Source: Pedobacter hartonius
Lineage (GTDB): Bacteria > Bacteroidota > Bacteroidia > Sphingobacteriales > Sphingobacteriaceae
Assembly: GCF_900107535.1 (NCBI RefSeq)
Contig: NZ_FNRA01000018.1
Coordinates: 1 to 45,487 of the forward strand
Direction of reading: 5' to 3'
DNA: 45,487 bases
In this document: positions 34,519-43,884 of the stretch, piece after piece
Layout: each line of letters starts with the position of its first letter
Numbering within the stretch: position 1 is the stretch's first letter
Notes under the pieces: model-generated
The model's database searches: none
What the model was told of the DNA's origin: nothing
The model's input: only the letters and a program-made list of their open reading frames with translations
Translations under genes and position numbers: made by a program

Positions 34519-34689
34519 TGGATGAATATATTTTCAGCAAAACTAGAGCCCGCTTCATTTTTCGATTAGTCTAGTATTAAGTATTTATTATGAAATTAAC
34601 ACCAGAGCGAATTACTTGCGGGATTTGGAAAATTGCGGAATTCATAAGTAAATTGCATAAAAAACTTAACCACATTCCTGAGCAGCCAT

Positions 34690-35256
34690 ATGAACAGCAA
34701 TAAAAAGGAGTTGTCGCCTGAACAACGTGAAGCACTAATCGGCATATTGAAATCCCGTTTTGAGAAAAACATGAACCGTCATAAAGATCTGGAATGGGTT
34801 AAAGTGCGGGCAAAACTGGAAGCCGGTACTGAAAAAATTTGGTCTCTAAGTCAAATGGAGAGCAGCGGCGGTGAGCCTGATGTGGTGAGTTTTGATCAGA
34901 ATACCGGCGAATACGTTTTTTACGATTGCTCAGCAGAAAGCCCTGCTGGCCGCAGAAGTGGTTGTTACGACATCGAAGGGCTGGAATCAAGGAAAGAACA
35001 CCGGCCTAGAAATAACGCCATTGATATGGCTGCCGCGATGGGCATCGCGCTTTTATCGGAAGAAGAATACCGGGCCTTGCAGAAACTTGGAAAATTTGAT
35101 GCAAAAACGTCAAGCTGGATAAAGACACCTGCTGATATCAGAAAACTTGGAGGTGCCCTCTTCGCTGATTTTCGCTATGGTACTGTTTTCGTGTATCACA
35201 ACGGCGCCCAGTCCTATTATGCTGCGAGAGCATTCCGGGGTTCACTGAAGGTTTGA
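34690..35256 (+). CDS. DUF4256 protein
   Basis: A 188-residue cytosolic protein with the DUF4256 pattern: LIGILKSRFEKNMNRHKDLE, GEPDVVSFDQNTGEYVFYDC, and NAIDMAAAMGIALLSEEEY. The family has no known reaction. It is followed about 90 nt later by the GMC oxidoreductase and may be transcribed alone. Confidence 0.88.
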   Translation: MNSNKKELSPEQREALIGILKSRFEKNMNRHKDLEWVKVRAKLEAGTEKIWSLSQMESSGGEPDVVSFDQNTGEYVFYDCSAESPAGRRSGCYDIEGLESRKEHRPRNNAIDMAAAMGIALLSEEEYRALQKLGKFDAKTSSWIKTPADIRKLGGALFADFRYGTVFVYHNGAQSYYAARAFRGSLKV

Positions 35257-35343
35257 TTTCCGCTGGCTAAAACGTTTGCTGTTTGGTAAATAAATGATAC
35301 ATTAGGATATCAATCCAGGTATAAACCTTATCAACCAAAAAAC

Positions 35344-37022
35344 ATGGTAGAAAACACGTACGATGCAATCGTTATAGGATCAGGTATCAGCGGCGGCTGG
35401 GCAGCCAAAGAATTAACCGGCAAAGGCTTAAAAACGCTGATGCTTGAAAGAGGCAGAAATTACGAACATATTAAGGATTATAAATACGGAACCAAACAAC
35501 CATGGGAAGCTGAACACCGGGGCAGCACTACAAAAGAGCAGCAGGTCAAGTACCCGGTAATTCATCGTGGTTGGGCGGCAAATGAGGCCGTAATGGAATG
35601 CTGGGTAAACGAGCAGGATAGTCCTTATACGGAAATAAAGCCTTTTACCTGGTGGCGCAGTTACCAGTTGGGCGGCCGCTCTACTTTATGGGGAAGACAA
35701 AGCTACCGCTGGAGTGACTTTGATTTTGAAGCCAACGCCAAGGAAGGCTGGGCTATAGACTGGCCTATCCGGTACAAAGATATTTCGCCATGGTATGATT
35801 ATGTAGAGAAATTTGCAGGCATCAGTGGCGCCATGGACGACCTGGCACATTTACCGGATGGTCATTTTCTGCCACCGGTAAGCATGAACATCGTAGAAAA
35901 AGATGTGGCCAGCCGTCTGAAAAAATACTACAAGGATCAGCGGCATCTGATCAACGGACGCGTAGCTAATTTAACAGCAGCGATCCCCGGACGTACCAGA
36001 TGCCAGTTCAGGGACCGCTGCTGGGAAGGTTGTCCCTTTGGAGGCTATTTCAGTACGCAGTCTTCTACCCTGCCGGCAGCCATGGACACAGGCAACCTAA
36101 CTGTCAGGCCATGGAGCATCGTTACCCGCATCATCTATGATAAGGATAAAAAGAAGGCTACAGGAGTCGAAATCCTGGATGCGCAGACAAACCAGACCTA
36201 TCGCTATCATGCAAAAATTATCTTCCTGAATGCTTCGAGCCTCAACTCTGCCTGGGTATTGATGAATTCGGCCACAGATGTATGGGAAGGTGGTTTAGGA
36301 AGCAGCAGCGGAGAACTGGGGCATAATATTATGGATCATCATTACAATTTGGGTGCCTCCGGAACTATTGAAGGTTTCGAAGACCATTACATATACGGAC
36401 GGAGGCCGACAGGGTTTTACATTCCGAGGTTTACCAATCTTTATGGCGATAAAAGAGATTTTTCGCGCGGTTTTGGTTATCAGGGTAGTGCCAGCCGCGA
36501 CTCCTGGAGCAGGGAGATCGCAGAACTGAACATCGGGGGTGAATTTAAAGATACCCTGAGCAAACCCGGCAACTGGAACATCGGAATGACCGGATTCGGC
36601 GAAATTCTCCCTTATCATGAAAATAAGATCACCCTGGATGCAAATAGAAAAGACAAATGGGGCTTACCGGTTTTGTCTATGGACGCAGAGCTGAAGGACA
36701 ATGAAAAGAAGATGCGCAGTGCCATTACAATGGAAGCGGCAAATATGCTGGATGTTGCAGGCGTAAAAAACATACGTACATGGGATAGCGGACACGCCAT
36801 GGGCCATGGAATACATGAGATGGGAAGCGCCAGAATGGGGCTCGACCCTAAAACCTCAGTGCTCAATAAGCATAACCAGGTGTGGGATGCCCTAACGTTT
36901 TTGTAACCGATGGTGCCTGTATGACTTCATCAGCATGTGTAAACCCCTCACTGACCTATATGGCGCTTACCGCCAGGGCCTGCGACTTTGCCTTTAATGA
37001 ATTAAAAAGCGGTAATCTTTAA
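35344..37022 (+). pseudogene. GMC-family oxidoreductase with a C-terminal frameshift
   Basis: An FAD-dependent GMC oxidoreductase: FAD-binding AIVIGSGISGGWAAKEL (8-24), a Cys-containing loop CQFRDRCWEGCPFGGYF, and the C-terminal GHAMGHGIHEMGSARMGL. The frame stops at 36906 after VWDALTFL (520 residues). One C is missing in the run at 36889-36892 (GCCCTAACG). Restoring it continues the frame as NVFVTDGACMTSSACVNPSL, then TYMALTARACDF, to a TAA at 37020-37022. That region supplies the conserved Asn/His active-site edge. It is therefore a disabled gene, an assembly error, or a slip-corrected product. The next gene encodes the usual small partner subunit. Confidence 0.85.
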
Positions 37023-37032
37023 TTATTAACTT

Positions 37033-37647
37033 ATGGACAGAAGAACAGCAATTTCAAGGGTGGCCATGATATTGGGAAGCACTATCATAGGTGCTGATTT
37101 ATTTATAAGTGGTTGTACAAATGAACACCCTGCACAGGTTCAGGCGCTACTTACTGACGCTCAGGTCAGTTATCTAAACGAAGTAGGCGAAACTATCCTT
37201 CCTAAAACCGCTGCCTCGGACGGTGCTAAAGCCGCAAATGTGGGTGCCTTTATGAAGATTATGGTTAGAGATTGTTATTCTCCTGAAGACCGCCAAATAT
37301 TCTTTGATGGATTGGATGCCCTGGAGCAGCGCTGTAAAAAAACACTGGGTAAAGGGTTTTTAAGCAGCAGTCTGGAGGAAAGGCAAAAGTTATTAATCAC
37401 CCTGGACGCCGAAGTAAAAGACGGCAAAAAAAGAAATGACCTGCTACAGCAGAAAGAAGCTGAAAGGCAAAAATCCTCACAGGCAGGCGGCAAGCCCAAT
37501 TACCTTAAAAAAACGCCGCCCACACCTTATTTTGCGATGATCAAACAACTTACATTATTGGGTTACTTCACCTCAGAGATCGGATATAAGAGCATAGGTT
37601 ATGTTTCTGTACCGGGACGGTATGATGGGAACGTGACGAAGTCATAA
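37033..37647 (+). CDS. Gluconate 2-dehydrogenase subunit 3-like protein
   Basis: A 204-residue protein with a Tat-like or lipoprotein-like N-terminus (MDRRTAISRVAMILGSTIIG, then FISGC with a Cys near 28). The subunit-3 domain follows (LLTDAQVSYLNEVGETILPK, and FMKIMVRDCYSPEDRQIFFD). Such small subunits escort or stabilise GMC dehydrogenases. It starts 10 nt after the restored end of the GMC gene, so the two form an operon. The large subunit appears broken, so the pair may be inactive. Confidence 0.88.
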   Translation: MDRRTAISRVAMILGSTIIGADLFISGCTNEHPAQVQALLTDAQVSYLNEVGETILPKTAASDGAKAANVGAFMKIMVRDCYSPEDRQIFFDGLDALEQRCKKTLGKGFLSSSLEERQKLLITLDAEVKDGKKRNDLLQQKEAERQKSSQAGGKPNYLKKTPPTPYFAMIKQLTLLGYFTSEIGYKSIGYVSVPGRYDGNVTKS

Positions 37648-37685
37648 GCTGCAGGCGCAGTGCATCCGGCTTATCTCCGGCTTGT

Positions 37686-37773
37686 TTCTGGCTTGCTCTA
37701 TGCTTATGAGTCCGAGTATCCTACAAGACAGGTACTACCTACCTCGGACCCACAAGCATAGATGAAGCCAGAA
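37686..37773. repeat. Long inverted repeat
   Basis: The arms 37686-37716 (TTCTGGCTTGCTCTATGCTT...) and 37743-37773 (CTCGGACCCACAAGCATAGA...) pair at about 27 of 31 positions around a 26-nt loop. It lies between the GMC operon and the convergent sigma operon and could terminate both. It is long for a terminator and lacks a T run, so it may be a small repeat element. Confidence 0.7.
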
Positions 37774-37808
37774 CGAGACCATAAAGCATTATAAATGGCA
37801 GATAAAGA

Positions 37809-38039
37809 TTATAAATGGTAGACGAAGGATTCCATTGGCTCGCAGTGAAAGCCCTCAGTTTTTAGCAGCTCACAGATCAGCTGCGGCTGTAAATCTGTAC
37901 TGACTACCCTCAGGATATTGTCACAATCATCCAGATCAAAATTACATTGGGTAACCGGCGGCAATGCCTTTAGTAATGACAACAGCTTCCCAACATGTTT
38001 TTGTTTGTCAACGCTTGTTTTAAATATGATAAGGTGCAT
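37809..38039 (-). CDS. Small conserved protein of unknown function
   Basis: A 76-residue cytosolic protein: MHLIIFKTSVDKQKHVGKLL, then CNFDLDDCDNILRVVSTD and LKTEGFHCEPME. The beta-alpha-beta pattern and size resemble heavy-metal-associated-like small folds, but the CxxC motif is missing. It is the last gene of an ECF sigma operon (16 nt after the membrane protein). The function is unknown. Confidence 0.75.
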   Translation of the reverse strand: MHLIIFKTSVDKQKHVGKLLSLLKALPPVTQCNFDLDDCDNILRVVSTDLQPQLICELLKTEGFHCEPMESFVYHL

Positions 38040-38055
38040 CCCGGGTTCTTTAAAA

Positions 38056-38397
38056 TTAGCTATTTTCTGTGTCGTGCTTTGTCCAGCCGCACATTTTGTT
38101 TTTCATCTCTTCTTTAAAGTGCTGTCTTTCTTCTGGCGTCATGCCCCTGAAACGGTCTGCCATTTTATGGCGTGACCATGGGCCTCTTCCACTGCCCTTT
38201 CCAAATCCGAACAGGAGCTTGCATAAAATAAAGATGCCCATAGCCTGCCAGTAAGTAATAGTGCCCACATGGAGTATTTCCGGAAGTAAATTATTCCACA
38301 ATATCATTACCACGTAACTAACCAGGGCCAGCAAGGCTGCGATACCGAAAGGAATAAGAAAAAACTTTTTTCTGTTTCTATTGAATGTAGATTTCAT
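38056..38397 (-). CDS. Small two-TM membrane protein of the sigma operon
   Basis: A 113-residue protein with two membrane helices, at about 11-34 (FFLIPFGIAALLALVSYVVM) and about 45-65 (ITYWQAMGIFILCKLLFGF). They are followed by a basic, cytosolic tail with GRGPWSRHKMADRFRGMTPE. It lies 19 nt after the ECF sigma gene and could be its membrane-bound partner. No known anti-sigma motif is seen. The family appears in Bacteroidota beside sigma genes; the role is inferred. Confidence 0.8.
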   Translation of the reverse strand: MKSTFNRNRKKFFLIPFGIAALLALVSYVVMILWNNLLPEILHVGTITYWQAMGIFILCKLLFGFGKGSGRGPWSRHKMADRFRGMTPEERQHFKEEMKNKMCGWTKHDTENS

Positions 38398-38416
38398 TTG
38401 ACTAAGTGTGTTTTAG

Positions 38417-38971
38417 TTAATATTCTGTGATCTCCTGGTAAAGCTGTTTTAAACGTTTACGGAGATGGAGTACTGCATAGCGCTTACGGGACACCAGGGT
38501 GTTGAATTTGACACCGGTTTTCTCGGAGATCTCTTCAAATGAAAGGTCCTCCAGTTCCTGCCATACAAAAACAGCCTTCTGTTCCGGAGGTAATTCATCA
38601 AGTGCAAGGAAAAGCTGTTCCCAGAAAAGGTTACGCAGATAGGCAGTTTCAGGGGTGGTCACTTCGATCATCAGCATACTGATCAGATCAGCTGTATCAT
38701 CATTATCCTCCGCCTTATAAAGATCATCAAGCAGCCTTTCGCCATGTTTTTTGTGTTTATCCAGGATTTTGTTTTTAGCTACGCGATATAACCATGCACT
38801 GGTTTGTTCAATAGGCTGGGCATTGATCACATTGCTGAACTGGTACCATACATCCTGCAATATATCTTCTGCATCCGCATCGCTTTTTACCTGCTTACGA
38901 ATAAAACCCATCAAGCTCTTACCATATGCTTTAATAGTTTCTATAATGTAACTGTTCTGGTCTTTGGGCAT
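38417..38971 (-). CDS. ECF-type RNA polymerase sigma factor
   Basis: A sigma-70 family protein of about 184 residues; ATG at 38971 is preferred over the TTG at 38986. Region 2 is at about 20-90 (KSLMGFIRKQVKSDADAEDI, LQDVWYQFSNV, then TSAWLYRVAKNKILDKHKKH). Region 4 is at about 125-180 (ALDELPPEQKAVFVWQELED, LSFEEISEKTGVKFNTLVSR). It heads a three-gene operon with a small membrane protein and a small soluble protein. This differs from the zinc-finger-linked sigma at 19.7 kb. Confidence 0.92.
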   Translation of the reverse strand: MPKDQNSYIIETIKAYGKSLMGFIRKQVKSDADAEDILQDVWYQFSNVINAQPIEQTSAWLYRVAKNKILDKHKKHGERLLDDLYKAEDNDDTADLISMLMIEVTTPETAYLRNLFWEQLFLALDELPPEQKAVFVWQELEDLSFEEISEKTGVKFNTLVSRKRYAVLHLRKRLKQLYQEITEY

Positions 38972-39147
38972 CAACGCGGCTTTCAAAATATGGATTGTTT
39001 ACTGATAAAGACGACTATGGCGGCGAAACATTTTAATTTTTTTTACTTTCTTCTGAAGAATGTGATATTTGCCTCTAGTTATATCTTTGGATAACGGACG
39101 TAAGTAACTCATTAAATGGCGTTAATGCAATATTATTTATAAATAAC

Positions 39148-39182
39148 AAGGCCTCAGCAAAATTAATTGTTAAGGCCTTTTG
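39148..39182. terminator. Hairpin AAGGCCT/AGGCCTT
   Basis: A 7-bp stem with an 18-nt loop; TTTT follows on the plus strand and TTGTTATTT on the minus strand. It lies downstream of the DUF4142 gene (minus) and may end that transcript. Confidence 0.5.
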
Positions 39183-39259
39183 GTATAACTATACGGAGAA
39201 CCAACGCCGGTTTCGGGTTCAATTGGCTTAAGAATGTACAGGAGAATGGATTTGAAAGC

Positions 39260-39952
39260 CTATTTTAAAGACTCCAGTTCCTGCAATCGTGTTTTTAACA
39301 ACGGTAAGTATTTATTTGAAAGAGCAGCAATTCCGGGATCTTTAAATTTAGAGCCTCCGTCAAATATTCTGATTGCATCGCGGTGCTCCTTCTGGATCAT
39401 CTTTTTATAAAGTTCATCAAATTGTGTATCCGTTGCTTTGTTCAGTTTGTCCAGTTTGCCGGTGAGCTCATCACTTGCAGACTGATCTAAATCTACTACA
39501 GCCATGTCTCTGGAAATTGATAAAGACTTCAGGTCTTCTCCTATCCTGTTCTGCTCAAGCACAATCCTGGAAGCATATTCTTTAATCCCGGAATTTTTAG
39601 ACCTGGATGTGGCCAGCTGGCTTAACTGTGTTTCAGTGATTTTGCTGACAGATGCCAGCCGGATAAATTTCTGTGTTTCAAAAGCCAGGGCTGAGTTGGT
39701 CTTTGTATCGTTAGGAGACGGACTGGGGCCTGTAGAATTGGCTGTAGAGCGAATCCCGGGTGGCGGTTCACCTAAATACCCTCCTCTGGGTGTTCCCGGT
39801 GTATTTGATGTTCCAACTATGGTGGGGGCTGTAAATCTACTAATACTATCATTTCCGGCAGTGTTGCCTCCCGCAGTTGAAAACATGCTGCTGCAAGACT
39901 GTACCAGAGCGGTTACGGCCACCAGCAGAATTATAAAACCAAAACTTTTCAT
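39260..39952 (-). CDS. DUF4142 lipoprotein
   Basis: A 230-residue lipoprotein (lipobox ALVQSC, Cys20). A low-complexity Ser/Thr/Pro/Gly linker (about 25-85) precedes a helical DUF4142 domain (about 88-225): FIRLASVSKITETQLSQLAT, and NSGIKEYASRIVLEQNRIGE. The family forms ferritin-like helical bundles without a known reaction; periplasmic placement is clear. It stands alone between hairpins on both sides. Confidence 0.88.
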   Translation of the reverse strand: MKSFGFIILLVAVTALVQSCSSMFSTAGGNTAGNDSISRFTAPTIVGTSNTPGTPRGGYLGEPPPGIRSTANSTGPSPSPNDTKTNSALAFETQKFIRLASVSKITETQLSQLATSRSKNSGIKEYASRIVLEQNRIGEDLKSLSISRDMAVVDLDQSASDELTGKLDKLNKATDTQFDELYKKMIQKEHRDAIRIFDGGSKFKDPGIAALSNKYLPLLKTRLQELESLK

Positions 39953-40043
39953 GAGGTTAATTGCATATCCAAGCCTCTATCAAACACCATGCTACAATTA
40001 TGATAATGACAGGCGGGCTATAGCCGCAATGTTGTTTATAATT

Positions 40044-40083
40044 ATTGCCTTTATTCATCCTTCTAATGATGAATAAAGGCAAT
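40044..40083 (-). terminator. 16-bp perfect hairpin after the His-motif operon
   Basis: ATTGCCTTTATTCATC / GATGAATAAAGGCAAT with an 8-nt loop, 7 nt past the stop of the minus-strand periplasmic gene. T-rich sequence flanks it. It probably ends the membrane/periplasmic pair. Confidence 0.8.
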
Positions 40084-40090
40084 CCTGTTT

Positions 40091-41752
40091 TTATTTGATA
40101 TCTGCGTCGAAAGCGGTATTCAGTATCTGCCCTTCGCGTTTAGTCTGTATAAATATCCTGTACTTACCCGGTTGTGGAAAGGTATAGGGGAAACTGATTT
40201 CCTGCATATCATGTGCGCCTGTTGTTTCCACAGGATGTTCCATGCCGGCCATCAGGATCTCATTTCGATCTTTTTCATCCATCGTATCCAGGCGGTTTAC
40301 CAGATGGTTCACGCTGTCTGCAAATACTGAAGGGTTGGGTAAGTATTCATTTAAAGGCTGATGGAATGCTATCCTGTCCAGTAATGCTTTTTGTGAACCC
40401 ATAGAATAACTGCCTGCGGGATGCAGGTGTATGTATACGCTGCCATCATCCTTGAGGATCACCGCATGTGCGGCCATCCCTAAATAAGGCTCCAGTTTGG
40501 CCCGCTTCCTGTTCTTGTCCAGTATTTCAAATCTGAGCATCGTCAACTCGCCTGATCTGATCGTCTGTCCTGCGGTTTGCAGCCATACTGCCGAGGAACC
40601 GTCCGGCAATTTGGCTTCTATTCCGGATGACCCGCATAATACCGAGGGCCGCGTGCTTGCAGGCATATTGCCTCCGTTAAGCGGATTGGTAACAAAGTAG
40701 CTGTCATCCTTGTTGGATGATATCTTTAACTCCGGCCGGTTGCTCACCAGATGAAATGTATGCTCCGGTATATCCAGTGTATCCACAATAGTTTCTGCAA
40801 AACCACTCAGGCGGGTAATGTCCGCATAAACCCAGTACCTTCCGGCAGGCAGATCAGGCATTGCGGCTATAAAAGTCAGGGAATCAAGTCTGCGTGGGTG
40901 TAAGTGCGCAAAGGCATTCAGTTCACCTGAACGTACTAAAAACAGGTGCATCAGTTTACCGTGGTCCGGTACGATGTAATTCATTTTCCTGGTAAGGTCC
41001 ATCCGCTTTGCGTTTCCAATCTTTCTCAGCGAGGCGGTATCAATCGTCAGTCTGAGTGTACCGTTGCTGGCATCCAATGTGGTAGTTGCCTGAAGGGGCC
41101 TGTACAGATACCTTGTATACTCATCTGCGGCAGAGTTCCACCAGCTTCTTCCTCCCCATAAAATCAATCCCAACACTACGATAGCTGTAACCACGCCGGA
41201 GATTTGCCGTCTTCGCAATTTAGTAGTAAATTTTTCACCGGGATTTAGTAAGCTGTCACTTACGCTGGAACCGATGATCGTTACCATCAGGATCAGTAAA
41301 AAGACAGCCATGGCCAGCAATGCCCAGCCTAAGCCAGGGGGCATATTACGCTTGCCAGTGGAGACAGCCATCACAGGAATTACGGCTATACCTTTGCCCC
41401 TGGCGCCATTTACCGTGACCTGAACGCTGGATGTACCGGTAGTCATGAGCCATAGTTTCAGTTCATAACGCCCGGATTCTGTAGCGGATGGCACAGCAAC
41501 ATCAGCCTTTGGCGAACCATCTGCCCCAGAAAGCCAATAGACAGGTCTTGCACTGATATTGATGTTCTTATCAGCACCTTCCAGATACACCGTTACCAGC
41601 GCTGTGCCTGGAATTACATCTGGCGGAGTAATGTTTACCAGTAGTTTATACGGCCCCGCATCCCCCTCAAACGTTACTCCCGGGCTGCCAACATGCCCGT
41701 AACCAGTTACAGCAGTAAACAGCAGGCTTAAAAATAATATGCTCTTTTTCAT
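40091..41752 (-). CDS. Periplasmic/membrane protein with His-rich beta domains
   Basis: A 553-residue protein. A signal peptide (MKKSILFLSLLFTAVTGYG) is followed by a beta domain with an early His. Two membrane helices lie at about 150-172 (LGWALLAMAVFLLILMVTII) and about 191-210 (VTAIVVLGLILWGGRSWW). A C-terminal periplasmic part carries two His clusters: LMHLFLVRSGELNAFAHLHP (about 270-290) and AAHAVILKDDGSVYIHLHPA (about 430-449). The repeated hydrophobic-HLHP pattern recalls YtkA/CopC-like metal-linked domains; copper is a plausible ligand. It starts 6 nt after the polytopic membrane protein, so they form an operon. No enzyme class is assigned. Confidence 0.78.
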   Translation of the reverse strand: MKKSILFLSLLFTAVTGYGHVGSPGVTFEGDAGPYKLLVNITPPDVIPGTALVTVYLEGADKNINISARPVYWLSGADGSPKADVAVPSATESGRYELKLWLMTTGTSSVQVTVNGARGKGIAVIPVMAVSTGKRNMPPGLGWALLAMAVFLLILMVTIIGSSVSDSLLNPGEKFTTKLRRRQISGVVTAIVVLGLILWGGRSWWNSAADEYTRYLYRPLQATTTLDASNGTLRLTIDTASLRKIGNAKRMDLTRKMNYIVPDHGKLMHLFLVRSGELNAFAHLHPRRLDSLTFIAAMPDLPAGRYWVYADITRLSGFAETIVDTLDIPEHTFHLVSNRPELKISSNKDDSYFVTNPLNGGNMPASTRPSVLCGSSGIEAKLPDGSSAVWLQTAGQTIRSGELTMLRFEILDKNRKRAKLEPYLGMAAHAVILKDDGSVYIHLHPAGSYSMGSQKALLDRIAFHQPLNEYLPNPSVFADSVNHLVNRLDTMDEKDRNEILMAGMEHPVETTGAHDMQEISFPYTFPQPGKYRIFIQTKREGQILNTAFDADIK

Positions 41753-41758
41753 GTTTGT

Positions 41759-42958
41759 TTACCGTTTTATAGATTTCATCCACCTGCCCCATCTGAATCC
41801 CACTGATGATGATACTATCGTGATGACTATCGCAATGCCAATACCTTTTATAAAAACTGCAGTTGTTTCCAGGTCTGAAGGCTTGAAAACATACCTGTAC
41901 GGATAGTCAGGATCAGTACCGAAGTACCAGGAGCGGCTGCCGAAGATCCAGTTTCGCGCATAGGTGCTCATCAGGAAATCGCCAAAGGGCCATTGAAATA
42001 CCAAAAATATCACACTGAACAGGATCCCTATGTATATTGCTTTTACAAAATCACCTTTATCCCGCATACGCTGGTTAACCAGATCAATGGCGATGGCCGG
42101 AAAAATAAGCAGCAAAGGGAAATCGAAGTTTTGATAATGTGTTACATGGTTCAATACCGGTCCTAATTTAGGTTCTGCGGGGAATAATGGAAGGATCCAT
42201 ACCAGAAGGATTAAAAGGACAGAAAAAACGATGGTCATACCTGTGGCTCCCCATTTACCGGCAGAAGCCCGGGATGCGGCAACCATAAATAATGGGAATA
42301 ACGCTCCGCTAATCTGGTAAAAAAGGCTTTTGTGCATACTATTTCTGGACAGGTATTCATTCGCGAAGAAAAATACCATGATCAGCAGAAATCCAAACGA
42401 GAGGTTAAAACACTGGTTGATGATATCTCTGGTACTCGGTGATGCGTCGGTTGCCCTGTTTTGAAATGCCAGTACACTAACAATGGCACCAAACTGTATG
42501 GTGATCATACCAACTGCCAAAATACTGTGCGGAGGCGAAAGCACTTTAACATCGAGCCCAAAGGTATTGTGCCACCAATCGTCAAATGGAGCAGATGTGA
42601 TCATTGCGAATGCCCCCCATATACAGAATAATGCACCAAGCGATCCATAAAATATGCCCCAGAAATGAACAGCCGACTGTTTTTCAACCGCTTTGGATGC
42701 AAACGTAAGGCGAAGGACATGATAGCCGGAGAATACCCCGGCGATCACTGCCCCCAGATACATAAACATATGCGGAGGGGCAAACAGCCCGTCACGCCCG
42801 ATGGTCATATGCCAGGAAAGATCCCAGATCAGTCCCCCGGTGATACTCAATGACGAAAATACCACGGCGTAAATGTAGACAGGTAAAGAACTTTCTGCTG
42901 TTACACCTGTAGCAATCTTTTCTTCCTTTGAAGGCTGTGATATGGTTATTGTTTCCAT
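41759..42958 (-). CDS. Polytopic membrane protein with duplicated D-H-D-H motif
   Basis: A 399-residue protein with about ten hydrophobic helices and no export signal. Two segments share one pattern: WDLSWHMTIGRDGLFAPPH (about 45-63) and DDWWHNTFGLDVKVLSPPH (126-144). They give Asp46-His50-Asp56-His63 and Asp126-His130-Asp136-His144 with nearly equal spacing. This suggests two metal sites in related helices. It precedes the His-rich periplasmic protein by 6 nt. I do not recognise a named family. A metal-linked oxidase or transporter role is a guess from residues and context. Confidence 0.78.
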   Translation of the reverse strand: METITISQPSKEEKIATGVTAESSLPVYIYAVVFSSLSITGGLIWDLSWHMTIGRDGLFAPPHMFMYLGAVIAGVFSGYHVLRLTFASKAVEKQSAVHFWGIFYGSLGALFCIWGAFAMITSAPFDDWWHNTFGLDVKVLSPPHSILAVGMITIQFGAIVSVLAFQNRATDASPSTRDIINQCFNLSFGFLLIMVFFFANEYLSRNSMHKSLFYQISGALFPLFMVAASRASAGKWGATGMTIVFSVLLILLVWILPLFPAEPKLGPVLNHVTHYQNFDFPLLLIFPAIAIDLVNQRMRDKGDFVKAIYIGILFSVIFLVFQWPFGDFLMSTYARNWIFGSRSWYFGTDPDYPYRYVFKPSDLETTAVFIKGIGIAIVITIVSSSVGFRWGRWMKSIKR

Positions 42959-43239
42959 TAGAATTTGATTATATGCATAGATTGGTTGAGTTCGAGATAT
43001 GCGTCTGTATGATAAATGATTGATTAAAATGAAATTTTATAAAGATATTTTTATAGTTAAAATCAATAAATAAACGAAAATATTATTGCTATATTTTTAT
43101 TAAGTTATAATTTATGTTGATTTGACGCTGTCTTCCTGTAGATTCTTCTAAGAATTAATAGTGCAGGAACGGGTTTATCAATTTTCTTACAAAGCCCTGC
43201 CGATAATTCTTGTTCCGCTAAAATCACTAGCTTTACGAA

Positions 43240-43506
43240 ATGGAAAATGAACGCAGCAATCCCTACACCCAATTTAATGTAGGGATTCTTGAAAATTGGA
43301 AAGCTAATGGCGTAAAATATATTAAGCTGGTAGAGCTGGAAACAGATCTTCCGGTTAAGTTCTTCGAGCTGATTCCAGATTCAGAGATCCCGGATGCTGA
43401 AGAAACCATTTATCCTATTGAATCTGACGATATTACCGAGTTGCTGGAGCCGCTCGCCAAAGTCAAATTCCTTGTACATGATATTTATCTTGATGAGGAG
43501 TTTTAA
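43240..43506 (+). CDS. Small acidic protein of unknown function
   Basis: An 88-residue acidic, soluble protein: NPYTQFNVGILENWKANGVK, then ELETDLPVKFFELIPDSEIP. No known domain is visible. Its TAA is followed at once by the ATG of the VOC gene, which indicates co-transcription. Confidence 0.75.
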   Translation: MENERSNPYTQFNVGILENWKANGVKYIKLVELETDLPVKFFELIPDSEIPDAEETIYPIESDDITELLEPLAKVKFLVHDIYLDEEF

Positions 43507-43875
43507 ATGAGTGCGCAGAATATCAATTTTAAAAGAATAAATCATGTGATGATCACTGTTCCTGAAGGTACGCAGCTACAGGCGAGAGAATTTTATGGAG
43601 ATGTCATGGAACTTGAAGAGATCAGTGGGGAACATCCGCGGGCTGCGCTCTGGTTTAAGATAGGTGATATAGAATTACATGTCAGACAAGAGCCTGCCGG
43701 TCCTTTGTCTGACAGGCACCCGGCTTTTGAAGTTGAAAGCCTTGATGCAGCAAAGCTGTTTTTGCAAAAAAAGGGAGTAGCTATTGCATATTCTTCGGAG
43801 ATCGACGGCCGGCAGCGCTGTTTCTTTCGTGATCCCTTCGGCAACCGTTTTGAATTACTTGAACATCTTAAATAG
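43507..43875 (+). CDS. VOC-superfamily protein
   Basis: A 122-residue VOC-fold protein (glyoxalase/bleomycin resistance type): INHVMITVPEGTQLQAREFY, ALWFKIGDIELHVRQE, HPAFEVESLDAAKLFLQKKG, and CFFRDPFGNRFELLEH at the end. The candidate metal or ligand residues His13, His53 and Glu at the C-terminal end follow the family order. The substrate is unknown. It is directly joined to the small acidic gene upstream and 9 nt before the DUF1349 gene. Confidence 0.9.
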   Translation: MSAQNINFKRINHVMITVPEGTQLQAREFYGDVMELEEISGEHPRAALWFKIGDIELHVRQEPAGPLSDRHPAFEVESLDAAKLFLQKKGVAIAYSSEIDGRQRCFFRDPFGNRFELLEHLK

Positions 43876-43884
43876 TATTTGCCC

